NCBI RefSeq assembly: GCF_000368085.1
Contig: NZ_KB849239.1
Location: forward strand, 2,518,170-2,582,169
Source of the DNA: Acinetobacter nosocomialis NIPH 2119
GTDB taxonomy: Bacteria > Pseudomonadota > Gammaproteobacteria > Pseudomonadales > Moraxellaceae
Direction of reading: 5' to 3'
DNA: 64,000 nucleotides
Shown piece after piece: positions 19,501-29,241 of the stretch (positions within the stretch are counted from its first letter, which is position 1; every line of letters begins with the position of its first letter). The notes under the pieces were generated by a model that saw only the letters and a program-made list of their open reading frames with translations, did no database searches and was not told the origin of the DNA. The position numbers were made by a program, and so were the translations under genes.

Positions 19501-20841
19501 ATGCCAAAAATAAAGCCCATTAAACTCGTTATTATTGTCGTCTGTATAGCCGTTATTGCTGCATTAGCTTGGAAGTTTTTTAAACCTAAACAGCAGCAGC
19601 CTCAATATATTACAGCTGAGGTAACTCGCGGAGATATTGAGAATAATGTACTTGCAACCGGTACGCTTGATGCAACCAAGCTCATTAGTGTCGGTGCTCA
19701 GGTATCCGGTCAGGTTAAAAAGATGTATGTGCAGCTTGGTGATCAAGTGAAACAAGGTCAACTTATTGCACAAATTGACTCAACCACCCAAGAAAACAGT
19801 TTAAAAACATCTGATGCCAATATTAAAAACTTAGAGGCACAGCGCCTTCAACAAGTGGCATCTTTAAATGAAAAGCAACTCGAATATCGTCGTCAGCAAC
19901 AAATGTATGCTCAAGATGCGACACCTCGTGCAGATTTAGAGTCAGCTGAAGCTGCTTATAAAACAGCCCAAGCACAAGTCAAAGCATTAGATGCACAAAT
20001 CGAGTCTGCGAAAGTTACTCGTTCAACAGCACAAACAAATATTGGTTATACCCGTATTGTTGCGCCAACTGATGGCACCGTTGTTGCGATTGTGACTGAA
20101 GAAGGCCAAACCGTAAACGCGAACCAAAGTGCTCCAACGATCGTTAAAATTGCAAAACTGCAAAATATGACGATTAAAGCGCAGGTAAGTGAAGCAGATA
20201 TCATGCGAGTAGAAAAAGGTCAAAAAGTCTACTTCACTACTTTAGGCGATGACAGTAAGCGTTATGCGACATTACGTCAGATTGAGCCAGCACCAGATTC
20301 AATTTCTAGTGAGTCAAACAGTACTACAAGTTCAACTAGTAGCTCAGCTGTCTACTACAACGCTTTATTTGACGTTCCAAATACAGATGGCAAATTGCGT
20401 ATTGATATGACTGCTCAAGTTTATATCGTATTAGATTCAGCAAAAAATGCCTTACTGGTTCCATCTTCTGCCTTAAGTAGCAAACAATTTTCTGGTCAGA
20501 AAAAACCTGGTCAGTCAGCAGATAAAGCAGCTTCAACTCCAAATGCCGAAAGAAAACATTCAGGTAATGGTGCCCGTTTAGAACGCTTAAACTTAACTCC
20601 TGAACAAAAACAACTTATTGAACAAGGTAAAGCAACCTTGAGCGTAGTTCGTGTTTTACAAGCAGATGGTACAGCTAAACCAACACAAATTTTGGTAGGT
20701 ATTAATAACCGTGTAAATGCACAAGTACTTGCCGGATTAAAACAAGGTGATCAAGTTGTAATTGCGGATAGTTCAGAAAACTCTGCTGCCTCTGCAAATA
20801 GTGGTAATAACCGTCGCCGTAATGGTCCAATGGGAATGTAA
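19501..20841 (+). CDS. macA: MacA-like periplasmic adaptor subunit
   Basis: A 446-residue membrane-fusion protein: one N-terminal membrane anchor (about residues 7-27), a lipoyl/barrel-sandwich half (VLATGTLDATKLISVGAQVSGQVKKMYVQLGDQVKQGQLIAQID), a long coiled coil with QLEYRRQQQMYAQDATPRADLESAEAAY, and the return strand NIGYTRIVAPTDGTVVAIVTEEGQTV. It links the MacB ABC transporter to an outer-membrane channel for export of macrolides, peptides or other compounds. It ends two bases before macB, so the three genes form an operon. A poorly conserved serine-rich and lysine-rich stretch sits in the beta domain. Confidence 0.92.
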   Translation: MPKIKPIKLVIIVVCIAVIAALAWKFFKPKQQQPQYITAEVTRGDIENNVLATGTLDATKLISVGAQVSGQVKKMYVQLGDQVKQGQLIAQIDSTTQENSLKTSDANIKNLEAQRLQQVASLNEKQLEYRRQQQMYAQDATPRADLESAEAAYKTAQAQVKALDAQIESAKVTRSTAQTNIGYTRIVAPTDGTVVAIVTEEGQTVNANQSAPTIVKIAKLQNMTIKAQVSEADIMRVEKGQKVYFTTLGDDSKRYATLRQIEPAPDSISSESNSTTSSTSSSAVYYNALFDVPNTDGKLRIDMTAQVYIVLDSAKNALLVPSSALSSKQFSGQKKPGQSADKAASTPNAERKHSGNGARLERLNLTPEQKQLIEQGKATLSVVRVLQADGTAKPTQILVGINNRVNAQVLAGLKQGDQVVIADSSENSAASANSGNNRRRNGPMGM

Positions 20842-20843
20842 GC

Positions 20844-22838
20844 ATGACAAAACAAGCTTTGCTTGAAGTCAGCAATCTGGTCCGGGAATTCCCTGCTGGC
20901 GAAAGCACGATTCAAATTTTAAAAGGCATTGACCTGACCATTTATGAAGGTGAACTGGTTGCGATTGTCGGCCAGTCCGGTTCTGGTAAATCAACGCTCA
21001 TGAATATTTTGGGCTGTCTGGATCGCCCAACAAGTGGTAGTTACAAGGTTAATGGTCAAGAAACCGGTAAGCTAGAACCTGACCAGTTAGCCCAATTACG
21101 CCGTGAATATTTTGGCTTTATTTTCCAGCGCTATCACTTACTTGGTGACTTGTCAGCCGAAGGTAACGTTGAAGTTCCAGCCGTTTATGCAGGTGTTACA
21201 CCTTCAGATCGTAAACAGCGTGCAACCGCCTTACTTACCGAGTTAGGTTTAGGCACAAAAACACAAAACCGACCAAGCCAACTTTCAGGTGGTCAACAGC
21301 AACGTGTTTCAATTGCCCGTGCTTTAATGAATGGCGGTGATGTGATTTTAGCCGATGAGCCAACAGGTGCACTCGACTCACATAGTGGTATTGAGGTAAT
21401 GCGAATTTTGCGTGAACTCAATGCGGCTGGTCACACCATTATTTTGGTCACGCACGATATGCAAGTTGCGAAAAATGCAACGCGTATTATCGAAATTAGT
21501 GACGGAGAAATTATTAGTGACCGTCCTAATGTTCCAGACCAATCTACAGAAGAAGTTAAATCTGACCCCGATGCTGCCCCTGCTCTACAAAATAAGCAGA
21601 AAAAAGGTAAAAGCATTTCAGCTTGGCGTTCAACTTTAGACCGCTTATCTGAGGCGTTCCAAATGGCTTTGCTGTCTATGAATGCCCACCGTATGCGTAC
21701 CTTTTTAACCATGCTCGGGATTATTATTGGTATTGCATCTGTCGTAACGGTAGTCGCACTGGGTAATGGTTCACAAAAGCAGATTTTGGAAAATATTAGC
21801 GGCCTCGGTACTAACACAATTACGGTATTCCAAGGGCGTGGTTTTGGTGATAACTCCAAGACGGCCAATTTTAAAACATTGGTACCTGCCGATGCCGATG
21901 CATTAATGACGCAGCCTTATGTGAGTGCTGTCAGTCCAATGGTCAGCACATCCAAAACTATGCGTTATCAACAAAATGAAGCGAACGCGACCATTAATGG
22001 CGTAAGTAACGATTTTTTTGATGTAAAAGGTCTGGTTTTTAAAGATGGTCAAACTTTTGATCAACGTAGTGTACGTGACCGTTCACAAGATGTAGTGATT
22101 GACACGAATACGCAAAAACAATTCTTTAGCGATGGCACCAACCCAATCGGGCAAGTGGTCTTACTAGGTAGTGTGCCGGCTCGTATTATCGGCATTGTTG
22201 AACCTCAGACCAGTAGTATGGGCTCAGATGATACGCTTAATGTGTATATGCCATATACCACGGTCATGAGCCGTATGTTAGGTCAGGCACATGTCCGCAA
22301 TATTGTTGTACGTATTAATGATAAATACTCGACCAGCGCTGCTGAAAACGCCATCGTTAATTTATTAACGCAGCGACATGGTGCCCAAGATATTTTCACT
22401 ATGAACAGTGACAGTATCCGTCAAACCATTGAAAAAACAACCAGCACCATGACCCTTCTGGTCTCAGCAATTGCCGTCATTTCTCTGGTAGTTGGTGGTA
22501 TTGGTGTAATGAACATTATGTTGGTTTCGGTAACTGAACGTACGCAAGAAATTGGTGTACGTATGGCTGTCGGTGCTCGACAAAGTGATATTTTGCAACA
22601 GTTCCTAATTGAAGCAATTTTAGTGTGTTTAATTGGTGGTGTTCTCGGCGTATTACTTTCGCTGGGGTTAGGACAGCTTATTAACAAAGTAGCCGCAGGT
22701 AATTTTGCAGTGGCATATTCAACGACTTCGATTGTGGCAGCATTTGTTTGCTCAACACTGATTGGTGTCGTATTCGGTTTCTTGCCTGCCAAAAATGCCG
22801 CAAAACTTGACCCTGTTGCAGCACTATCACGAGAATAA
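20844..22838 (+). CDS. macB: MacB-like ABC transporter (ATPase fused to permease)
   Basis: A 664-residue type VII ABC exporter half. The N-terminal ATPase has the Walker A GQSGSGKSTLMNILG, the signature LSGGQQQRVSIARAL, the Walker B VILADEPTGALDS and the H-loop VTHD. After a charged linker come the first membrane helix (about residues 285-310), a large periplasmic domain, and three C-terminal helices with the FtsX-like IGVRMAVGAR motif. With MacA and an outer-membrane channel it works by mechanotransmission to expel substrates from the periplasm. Which substrates apply here is unknown. Confidence 0.95.
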   Translation: MTKQALLEVSNLVREFPAGESTIQILKGIDLTIYEGELVAIVGQSGSGKSTLMNILGCLDRPTSGSYKVNGQETGKLEPDQLAQLRREYFGFIFQRYHLLGDLSAEGNVEVPAVYAGVTPSDRKQRATALLTELGLGTKTQNRPSQLSGGQQQRVSIARALMNGGDVILADEPTGALDSHSGIEVMRILRELNAAGHTIILVTHDMQVAKNATRIIEISDGEIISDRPNVPDQSTEEVKSDPDAAPALQNKQKKGKSISAWRSTLDRLSEAFQMALLSMNAHRMRTFLTMLGIIIGIASVVTVVALGNGSQKQILENISGLGTNTITVFQGRGFGDNSKTANFKTLVPADADALMTQPYVSAVSPMVSTSKTMRYQQNEANATINGVSNDFFDVKGLVFKDGQTFDQRSVRDRSQDVVIDTNTQKQFFSDGTNPIGQVVLLGSVPARIIGIVEPQTSSMGSDDTLNVYMPYTTVMSRMLGQAHVRNIVVRINDKYSTSAAENAIVNLLTQRHGAQDIFTMNSDSIRQTIEKTTSTMTLLVSAIAVISLVVGGIGVMNIMLVSVTERTQEIGVRMAVGARQSDILQQFLIEAILVCLIGGVLGVLLSLGLGQLINKVAAGNFAVAYSTTSIVAAFVCSTLIGVVFGFLPAKNAAKLDPVAALSRE

Positions 22839-22848
22839 GGAAAATTGC

Positions 22849-24255
22849 ATGTCTTTTTCAATGACTAAACTTAGCGCAGCACTTCTCCTCAGCAGTTCTC
22901 TTGTGGGATGTGCGGCAATGGTTAAAACGCCTTACCAAGCACCGTCTGTACAAGTTCCGGGTAGTTTTCAGTACGATACGACTAAAACTAAAACAGCATC
23001 AGTTGAACAATACTCTGACCGTTGGTGGACACTGTTTGGAGATGCACAGCTCAATCAGCTTGTAAACAACGTATTAGAGCGTAATAGCGATTTAGCTGTA
23101 GCGGGAATTACCTTAAAGCAAGCTCGCTTAAAAGCTGATTTAACGGCAAATCAACAAGGCCTACGTACCAGTTCAAATGTTTCTACAGGCCATACTTTCG
23201 ACTTAAATTCAGGCGATGATAGTGCTAAAGGACTATCCTTAAGTGCAGGCGTAAGTTATGAACTTGATTTGTTTGGCAAGCTTGCTCGCCAAACCGAAGC
23301 GAGCAAATGGGAAGCTTTAGCGACTGAACAAGACTTACAGTCTACAGGTCAAAGTCTGATTGCCACTACAGCGAAACTCTACTGGCAACTGGGCTACTTA
23401 AATGAACGTTATGCAACTGCACAGCAGAGCTTAGCCACTTCACAAAAGCTTTATGAGTTAGTTCAAACTCAGTATAAAGCAGGTGCAGTTTCAGGCTTAG
23501 ACCTTACGCAAGCCGAGCAATCTGTTCAAAGTCAAAAAGCAAGTTTAAGCCAAATTGAACAACAGCTTGTAGAAACACGTACAGCCATTGCAGTGTTATT
23601 GCATGAGCCAGTACAGCAACTCAACATTCAAGAACCACAGCGTTTACCACGTACAGCGCTTCCTGCTATTGGTGCAGGTTTACCGGCGGATATTTTGTCA
23701 CGCCGCCCTGACTTGCAAGCAGCCGAGCTTCGTTTAAGAAAGGCTCTGGCAACCAAAGATGCGACCAAAGCAAGTTACTATCCGTCTATTAGCTTAACCA
23801 GTAGTTTAGGTTCAAGCAGCACATCGTTAACCGAGTTATTACGCAACCCTGCTCTCACGCTTGGGGCGAGTTTGAGCTTACCGTTTTTGCAATATAACGA
23901 TATGAAGAAAGATATTGCGATTAGTAATCTTGATTATGAAAAAGCGATTATTCAATATCGCCAAACGCTTTATCAGGCTTTTGCTGATGTAGAAAACGCG
24001 TTATCAAAACGCACAGAACTCGACAAACAAGTAGAACTGCAACAACGTAATGTTGAACTTGCAGAAAAAACCGAACGTTTAACCGAAGTACGTTACCGTT
24101 ATGGCGCTGTTGCGTTAAAAACACTTCTCGATGCCCAGCAAACAACACGTACTGCGCGCTTGAGTCTTGTTGAAACCAAACAAAGCCAATACAACGCTTA
24201 TGTCACCCTCATGCAGGCATTAGGTGGTTCACCTGTAAAAGAATTGCCACAATAA
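22849..24255 (+). CDS. TolC/NodT-type outer-membrane efflux lipoprotein
   Basis: A 468-residue OprM-like outer-membrane factor. The lipobox LVGC (SSSLVGCAAM) ends the signal peptide, then come WWTLFGDAQLNQLVNNVLERNSDLAVA and two repeated helical halves, with the NodT hallmark GLPADILSRRPDLQAAELRLRKA. It would form the outer-membrane channel and periplasmic tunnel for the adjacent MacAB pair. ATG 22849 is chosen for the lipobox and AAGGA ribosome-binding site; an earlier in-frame start inside macB would be spurious. It starts ten bases after macB and ends at a strong shared terminator. Confidence 0.92.
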   Translation: MSFSMTKLSAALLLSSSLVGCAAMVKTPYQAPSVQVPGSFQYDTTKTKTASVEQYSDRWWTLFGDAQLNQLVNNVLERNSDLAVAGITLKQARLKADLTANQQGLRTSSNVSTGHTFDLNSGDDSAKGLSLSAGVSYELDLFGKLARQTEASKWEALATEQDLQSTGQSLIATTAKLYWQLGYLNERYATAQQSLATSQKLYELVQTQYKAGAVSGLDLTQAEQSVQSQKASLSQIEQQLVETRTAIAVLLHEPVQQLNIQEPQRLPRTALPAIGAGLPADILSRRPDLQAAELRLRKALATKDATKASYYPSISLTSSLGSSSTSLTELLRNPALTLGASLSLPFLQYNDMKKDIAISNLDYEKAIIQYRQTLYQAFADVENALSKRTELDKQVELQQRNVELAEKTERLTEVRYRYGAVALKTLLDAQQTTRTARLSLVETKQSQYNAYVTLMQALGGSPVKELPQ

Positions 24256-24267
24256 CTTGCGCCCAGT

Positions 24268-24302
24268 AAAAAAGCCGTAGTCCTTCAACTACGGCTTTTT
24301 TT
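24268..24302. terminator. Bidirectional terminator between efflux operon and fabI
   Basis: A 9-bp stem (24273-24281 with 24288-24296) with A6 before it and T7 after it serves both convergent genes. Confidence 0.9.
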
Positions 24303-24324
24303 ATGTCTGAATAAATCTTAAGAC

Positions 24325-25128
24325 TTATTCATCATCCATCATAGATTGGCTCATACCGACAGTATTGAAACCAGCGTCTACATATAGAATTTCACCAGTA
24401 ATACCTGAAGCCCAAGGTGAGCATAGGAATAACGCTGCGTTACCCACTTCTTCAATCGTTACGTTACGCTTTAACGGTGCAACTTTTTCGTTAGCATCTA
24501 ACATTTTACGGAAAGATTTAATACCAGAAGCAGCTAAAGTACGGATTGGACCCGCAGAAATCGCGTTTACACGGATACCATCAACACCTAAGCTTGATGC
24601 TAAGTAACGAACACCAGCTTCTAAAGAAGCTTTTGCCATACCCATTACATTGTAGTTAGGCATAACGCGCTCAGAACCTTGGTAAGTCAAAGTTAATAAA
24701 CAACCTTGGCGAGCTTGTAATAAAGGTTTTGCAGCACGTGCCATTGCAACAAAGCTGTATGCGCTAATGTCATGAGCAATTTTAAAACCATCACGGTCAG
24801 TCACGTCAGTAAAGTCACCGTCAAGCGTGTGTGCAGGTGCAAAACCGATTGAATGTACAACACCATCTACGCCGTCCCAATGTTTTGCAAGTTCCGCAAA
24901 TGCATTATCAATTTCAGCATCAACGGCAACATCACATGGAAACACAAGTTTAGAACCGAATTGCTCAGCAAACTCATCTACACGTTTTTTTAATTTTTCG
25001 TTTGGATAAGTAAATGCAAGCTCAGCACCTTCACGGTGTAATGCTTGTGCAATACCATAAGCAATTGATAATTTACTAGCAACGCCTGCAATCAAAAAGC
25101 GTTTACCTGCTAAAAGTCCTTGTGTCAT
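24325..25128 (-). CDS. fabI: Enoyl-ACP reductase FabI
   Basis: A 267-residue short-chain dehydrogenase of the FabI type. It has the FabI-style nucleotide-binding segment [31 protein letters not shown] and the catalytic Tyr-x6-Lys in [15 protein letters not shown]. It performs the last reduction of fatty-acid elongation and is the target of triclosan and isoniazid-like inhibitors. The glycine in SIGFAP that is changed in classic triclosan-resistant mutants is wild type. The start is placed at [10 protein letters not shown] (25128); upstream in-frame codons reach 25191 but do not resemble the family. Confidence 0.95.
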   Translation of the reverse strand: MTQGLLAGKRFLIAGVASKLSIAYGIAQALHREGAELAFTYPNEKLKKRVDEFAEQFGSKLVFPCDVAVDAEIDNAFAELAKHWDGVDGVVHSIGFAPAHTLDGDFTDVTDRDGFKIAHDISAYSFVAMARAAKPLLQARQGCLLTLTYQGSERVMPNYNVMGMAKASLEAGVRYLASSLGVDGIRVNAISAGPIRTLAASGIKSFRKMLDANEKVAPLKRNVTIEEVGNAALFLCSPWASGITGEILYVDAGFNTVGMSQSMMDDE

Positions 25129-25226
25129 GCCGATCTCACTCAAAACAATTTCCAGCATAATGCCAATATTCAACATTTTTCGAAATTGCATAATGCATCT
25201 TTTTTCAAAAATCGCACGAAAAAAAA

Positions 25227-25246
25227 TCGCCCCGATTTAGGAGCGA
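25227..25246 (-). terminator. Terminator of the Bax-inhibitor-like gene
   Basis: A 7-bp stem (25227-25233 with 25240-25246, one G-T pair) with a T8 tract on the minus strand, 19 bases after the stop. Confidence 0.7.
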
Positions 25247-25264
25247 CTTTTTATCATCTCATTT

Positions 25265-25996
25265 TTAGTCATCAGACAATAAGCCAAGTAGACGTAAGAA
25301 CGAGATATACATCCAAACTAAAGTTGCAAGTAAGGCAATACCACACAACCATTCCATGAATTTTGGAGCACGGTATGCTGCATTGGTTTCGATCAAGTCA
25401 AAATCTAAAATCAGGTTAAGTGAAGCAATGACTGCAACAAATGCAGCAAAACCAATACCCAACCAGTTGCTTTCAAAAATATAAGGAATGCTTGAACCAA
25501 ACGCTAAACGCATCACCATCTGTACAATAAATACAATAAAGATTGCTAGAGATGCCGAAATTACAACTGATTTGAACTTTTCGGTTGCGCGTATAATTTG
25601 GAACTTATAGAGACCAAACATCACTAAAGTGGTAACGAAAGTTGCTAATAAGGCTTGAAGCGGAACGCCCGGATATTTCAACTGGAAAGTAAAAGAAATA
25701 CCACCAATAAATGCCCCTTCGAATAAAGCATAAGGAATTGCTAAAGTTGGCGCAGTCGTTGGTTTAAACGTTGTGATTAAAGCTAAAACCAAGCCACCAA
25801 TTGCACCCACAATTGAAGCTGCGTAAGCAATACCAACATTTGCAGTAAAGGCTGCATAGAAAAATAAAGCGACACCCACTGCAGCAGCAATGATAGTCAA
25901 CATCACAGATTTTTGAATCGCACCTTGCACGGTCATTGGTTGACTGTAGTCACTGACCGTTTCAACGCGAGTCAGTATCGGGTTATTACTTTGCAT
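25265..25996 (-). CDS. Bax inhibitor-1/YccA family membrane protein
   Basis: A 243-residue protein with about seven transmembrane helices. The cytoplasmic N-terminus is followed by alternating hydrophobic segments, including AYASIVGAIGGLVLALITTF, and ends with FMEWLCGIALLATLVWMYISFLRLLGLLSDD, a typical BI-1/YccA C-terminal with acidic residues (DFDLIE). Family members are inner-membrane proteins; E. coli YccA modulates FtsH proteolysis, and others are pH-dependent calcium leak channels. The role here is not established. It is monocistronic, with its own terminator, between fabI and orn. Confidence 0.85.
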   Translation of the reverse strand: MQSNNPILTRVETVSDYSQPMTVQGAIQKSVMLTIIAAAVGVALFFYAAFTANVGIAYAASIVGAIGGLVLALITTFKPTTAPTLAIPYALFEGAFIGGISFTFQLKYPGVPLQALLATFVTTLVMFGLYKFQIIRATEKFKSVVISASLAIFIVFIVQMVMRLAFGSSIPYIFESNWLGIGFAAFVAVIASLNLILDFDLIETNAAYRAPKFMEWLCGIALLATLVWMYISFLRLLGLLSDD

Positions 25997-26110
25997 AAAT
26001 GCTCTCTTTTTATAATAAATAAACTTAAAACATCATTTTAAGCAAAATGAATATGAAAGCCAAATTACCCCTTGGTATTATTGTAACGATGTCTTATAAG
26101 CAATAAAAAA

Positions 26111-26126
26111 GGAGGCTACCGCCCCC
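26111..26126 (-). terminator. Terminator of orn
   Basis: A 6-bp stem (26111-26116 with 26121-26126, one wobble) followed by T6 on the minus strand, 25 bases after the stop. Confidence 0.65.
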
Positions 26127-26150
26127 TTTCATATGACTTGAACAACGTAA

Positions 26151-26717
26151 TCAATCTTTACCATCAGTGTTCATAATGAAGAAATATTCGCGGTAGTATT
26201 TCAACTCTGAAATTGAATCGCGAATATCATCCATAGCTAAATGCGATGCATTCTTTTTCAGACCGCTCATAATTTCAGGGCGCCAGCGTTTTGAGAGTTC
26301 TTTGATCGTAGACACATCGAGATTACGATAGTGGAAATACTGCTCTAGCTCAGGCATAAGACGATGCAAGAAACGGCGATCCTGACAAATCGAGTTACCA
26401 CACATTGGTGAAACTTTTGGATTGACCCATTTTTTTAAGAATTCTAAAGTCTGTAACTCAGCGTCACGAGCTGTCAATTTACTACGGCGAACTCGCTCAA
26501 TTAAACCTGACTGGCCATGCTGACGCGTATTCCACTCATCCATTGCATTTAAAATACGATCAGGTTGATGAATAGCCAAAACCGGACCTTCGGCAAGTAC
26601 ATTTAAATGATCATCTGTAATAATTGTTGCGATTTCAATAATCTGGTCGTTGTCGGTATCCAAACCGGTCATTTCCAGATCAATCCAAATTAATCGTGTA
26701 TTTAAAGTACTGCTCAT
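26151..26717 (-). CDS. orn: Oligoribonuclease
   Basis: A 188-residue DEDDh exoribonuclease. The motifs [37 protein letters not shown] and [10 protein letters not shown] supply the four acidic residues and the histidine. Orn degrades very short RNAs, including pGpG, the breakdown product of cyclic di-GMP, and is usually essential. It is divergent from rsgA, as in most gammaproteobacteria, with 125 bases between the two genes. Confidence 0.96.
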   Translation of the reverse strand: MSSTLNTRLIWIDLEMTGLDTDNDQIIEIATIITDDHLNVLAEGPVLAIHQPDRILNAMDEWNTRQHGQSGLIERVRRSKLTARDAELQTLEFLKKWVNPKVSPMCGNSICQDRRFLHRLMPELEQYFHYRNLDVSTIKELSKRWRPEIMSGLKKNASHLAMDDIRDSISELKYYREYFFIMNTDGKD

Positions 26718-26842
26718 GTATGTACGTTCTAAAATGCCGTAAAAACATCAATAGTAGCAAATTTCTTGCTTCTGCGCTGTAATTCCATACCAGCTTCGTG
26801 CTATTTTTGCGGTCTTCAAACAATGGTTTTTTTGGGATATGA

Positions 26843-27901
26843 ATGGCTCTAATTCGTAAGCGTCGTTTAACTGAGCAACAGCAACGTCGTATTGAAAAAC
26901 AGCATAAAACTCGCCAAGAAGAAGTCGATACTTCACAAGATCTAGATGGGCTGGTTGTGCAGCACTATGGCCGTCAACTTGAAGTACAGGCACTTTCTGT
27001 ACCCGAGCATCACCCAGAAAAACCTCAAGTTGCCGAAGGCGAACCAGAACCATTTTGGAAACCGATTGAACTAAAAAGTATTTGGCGTTGCCACACTCGT
27101 ACAAATCTTGAATTACTAGTCACGGGTGACAGAGTGAAGTGGCAAGCAGACCCTAACACAGGCTTAGGGATTATTACTGCAATTCACCCTCGTACTTCAT
27201 TACTTACTCGTCCAGATCGCTATCATAAAGTAAAGCCTGTAGCAGCCAATATTAGTTTAATCGTTATTGTTTTTGCTCCGCTTCCAGAACCGGCACCGAC
27301 TTTAATTGATCGCTATTTAGTAGCATGTGCAGATGCAAATATTCCTGCTCTTCTAGTACTAAATAAATCGGATTTACTCACTGAAAATGATCCGATTCTC
27401 GACATGCTCAAAGAGTATGAAAATTTAGGTTATGAAGTCATGATTTGTCATTCTAAAGGTGATATTTCAGCATTATCTCAACGACTTGATGGTGAGACAG
27501 TAGCTTTTGTAGGCCAGTCAGGTGTTGGTAAAAGCTCACTTATTAATGTGCTCATTCCAGATGCCGAGCAGAAAACCAATATCATCTCTGAAAACTCGGC
27601 ACTTGGACAACACACCACGACTTCTACGCGCTTAATCAACTTTGGTAAAAATGGCGCCTTAATTGATTCGCCGGGAATTCGCGAGTTTGGGCTTTGGCAT
27701 CTCGATTTAGATAAAATTCGTATGGGTTTTCCTGAAATTGAAGCGCATTTAGGTTCATGTCAGTTCCGTAACTGCACGCATACTCATGAAAAGAACTGTG
27801 GCTTAAAACAGGCTGTTGAAGCAGGTGAAATTTTGCCGCGACGCTTAGATAGCTTCTTACGTTTAATCGACGAGATTCAAGAAGCGCAGCAAAAAAACTA
27901 A
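26843..27901 (+). CDS. rsgA: Ribosome small-subunit-dependent GTPase
   Basis: A 352-residue circularly permuted GTPase. An N-terminal OB-fold is followed by permuted motifs: NKSDLL (G4), then GQSGVGKSSLINVL (G1) and DSPGIREFGLWHL (G3). A C-terminal zinc finger has CQFRNCTHTHEKNCGL. RsgA (YjeQ) assists late maturation of the 30S subunit. The N-terminus is long and charged, MALIRKRRLTEQQQRRIEKQHKTRQ, as in gammaproteobacterial members. The start at 26843 has a GGGATATGA context; divergence from orn supports identity. Confidence 0.95.
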   Translation: MALIRKRRLTEQQQRRIEKQHKTRQEEVDTSQDLDGLVVQHYGRQLEVQALSVPEHHPEKPQVAEGEPEPFWKPIELKSIWRCHTRTNLELLVTGDRVKWQADPNTGLGIITAIHPRTSLLTRPDRYHKVKPVAANISLIVIVFAPLPEPAPTLIDRYLVACADANIPALLVLNKSDLLTENDPILDMLKEYENLGYEVMICHSKGDISALSQRLDGETVAFVGQSGVGKSSLINVLIPDAEQKTNIISENSALGQHTTTSTRLINFGKNGALIDSPGIREFGLWHLDLDKIRMGFPEIEAHLGSCQFRNCTHTHEKNCGLKQAVEAGEILPRRLDSFLRLIDEIQEAQQKN

Positions 27902-27926
27902 TTTTCTACCCCTTTTGCCCTTGAAG

Positions 27927-27961
27927 TGGTGATTTTGATCACCATCTATATACGCTATACT
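27927..27961 (+). promoter_or_regulatory. Promoter with overlapping inverted repeat upstream of the rhodanese gene
   Basis: TATACT (27956-27961) is a good -10; the matching -35 position (27933-27938, TTTTGA) is the spacer of a perfect inverted repeat TGGTGA/TCACCA (27927-27932 with 27939-27944). A regulator binding there would block the promoter. Both calls are by eye. Confidence 0.45.
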
Positions 27962-27998
27962 CTAGGTCAATTTTGTTTTTAATTTTTTTAGGTGACTT

Positions 27999-28415
27999 GT
28001 GGAACGCTGGTTAGAGTTTATGGGGAATCACCCCATTTTGTTTGGTACACTCGGAGTCTTGATCGTATTGTTCTTCATTTTTGAAGGTCAACGTAACGGT
28101 CGTAAAATTTCTCCACAGTCGCTTGGTATTTTAGTGAAAGCGAAAAATGCTCTTTTGATTGACTTACGCGATAGCAAAGACTTCCGCGAAGGTCACATTA
28201 GTGGTAGCCGCAATATTCCTTATAGCCAAATTGCAAGTCATGCTGATGAATTAAAAGCAAGTGACCGTCCATTGGTATTTATTTGCAACCTAGGGCAAGT
28301 TGCTGGTAGCGCTTTACAGAAAGTTGCTCACCATGACAGCTATCGCCTTGATGGTGGTATCAGTAACTGGAAAGCTCAAGGCTTACCTCTCGTTAAAAGC
28401 AAACCAAAAGCTTAA
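27999..28415 (+). CDS. Membrane-anchored rhodanese-like protein (YibN type)
   Basis: A 138-residue protein: an N-terminal transmembrane helix (GNHPILFGTLGVLIVLFFIFEGQ, about residues 8-30) and one rhodanese domain with LIDLRDSKDFREGHISGSRNIPYSQI and the active-site loop CNLGQVAGSAL. The cysteine is present, so sulfur transfer is possible. It starts with GTG at 27999, with AGGTGA just upstream. Position before grxC and secB matches the conserved yibN-grxC-secB order; the biochemical role remains poorly defined. Confidence 0.85.
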   Translation: MERWLEFMGNHPILFGTLGVLIVLFFIFEGQRNGRKISPQSLGILVKAKNALLIDLRDSKDFREGHISGSRNIPYSQIASHADELKASDRPLVFICNLGQVAGSALQKVAHHDSYRLDGGISNWKAQGLPLVKSKPKA

Positions 28416-28426
28416 GGAGAATTGTT

Positions 28427-28684
28427 ATGGCAGCAAATGTCATTGTTTACTCAACTTCTGTATGCCCGTACTGCGTTCGCGCGAAACAATTACTTGAGCG
28501 TAAAGGTGTTGCTTACAAAGAAGTAAATCTTTCTGTTGAGGCACCAGAAGTACGTGCTGAATTAATGCAACGTACAAATCATCGTACTGTTCCACAAATT
28601 TTTATTAATGATCAGTTTATCGGTGGTTTTGACCAACTTTATGCTTTAGAGCGTGAAGGTAAACTCGACGAATTATTGGCTTAA
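28427..28684 (+). CDS. grxC: Glutaredoxin 3
   Basis: An 85-residue thioredoxin-fold protein with the dithiol motif CPYC (STSVCPYCVRAKQLL), the cis-proline TVPQIFIND and the glutathione-binding GGFDQL. It reduces disulfides using glutathione in the cytoplasm. It begins 11 bases after the rhodanese gene, with AAGGAG before the ATG, and precedes secB. Confidence 0.95.
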   Translation: MAANVIVYSTSVCPYCVRAKQLLERKGVAYKEVNLSVEAPEVRAELMQRTNHRTVPQIFINDQFIGGFDQLYALEREGKLDELLA

Positions 28685-28711
28685 CATCGCATCCATATTA
28701 AGGAAAAAACA

Positions 28712-29170
28712 ATGAGCGAAGAACAACAAGTTCAACCACAATTAGCTTTAGAGCGTATTTATACAAAAGATATTTCTTTTGAGGTTCCAGGGGCACAAGT
28801 TTTTACTAAACAATGGCAACCTGAACTTAACATCAATCTTTCATCTGCTGCTGAAAAGATTGACCCAACTCACTTTGAAGTATCTTTAAAAGTTGTGGTT
28901 CAAGCCAATAACGACAATGAAACAGCATTCATCGTAGATGTAACTCAATCTGGTATTTTCTTAATCGATAATATCGAAGAAGACCGCTTACCTTACATTT
29001 TGGGTGCATACTGCCCGAACATTTTGTTCCCGTTCCTACGTGAAGCTGTAAACGACTTAGTTACTAAGGGTAGCTTCCCACAATTACTTCTTACTCCAAT
29101 CAACTTTGATGCAGAGTTCGAAGCAAATATGGAACGTGCTCAAGCTGCTGCTGTTGAAGGTCAAGCTTAA
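28712..29170 (+). CDS. secB: Protein-export chaperone SecB
   Basis: A 152-residue SecB. The conserved opening [36 protein letters not shown], and [37 protein letters not shown] are all present. As a tetramer, SecB keeps precursor proteins unfolded and delivers them to SecA. It is the last gene of the rhodanese-grxC-secB unit and ends at a strong terminator. Confidence 0.97.
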   Translation: MSEEQQVQPQLALERIYTKDISFEVPGAQVFTKQWQPELNINLSSAAEKIDPTHFEVSLKVVVQANNDNETAFIVDVTQSGIFLIDNIEEDRLPYILGAYCPNILFPFLREAVNDLVTKGSFPQLLLTPINFDAEFEANMERAQAAAVEGQA

Positions 29171-29191
29171 TTTTATAGCTTGCTCTCAACT

Positions 29192-29220
29192 AAAAAAACC
29201 GCGTAATTCGCGGTTTTTTT
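29192..29220. terminator. Bidirectional terminator between secB and the PPTase gene
   Basis: A 12-bp perfect stem (29192-29203 with 29209-29220) made of A7-CCGCG and CGCGG-T7, with a 5-base loop, between convergent genes. Confidence 0.92.
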
Positions 29221-29241
29221 ATATGTGCTATTTGGCTCACT

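Noticed and set aside
21431..21868. Leftward 145-residue open frame inside macB
   Set aside because: Antisense to the ATPase and linker coding region; no family match.
22421..22861. Leftward 146-residue open frame inside macB
   Set aside because: It is the antisense of the MacB permease helices, low in recognisable motifs, and macB is strongly supported.
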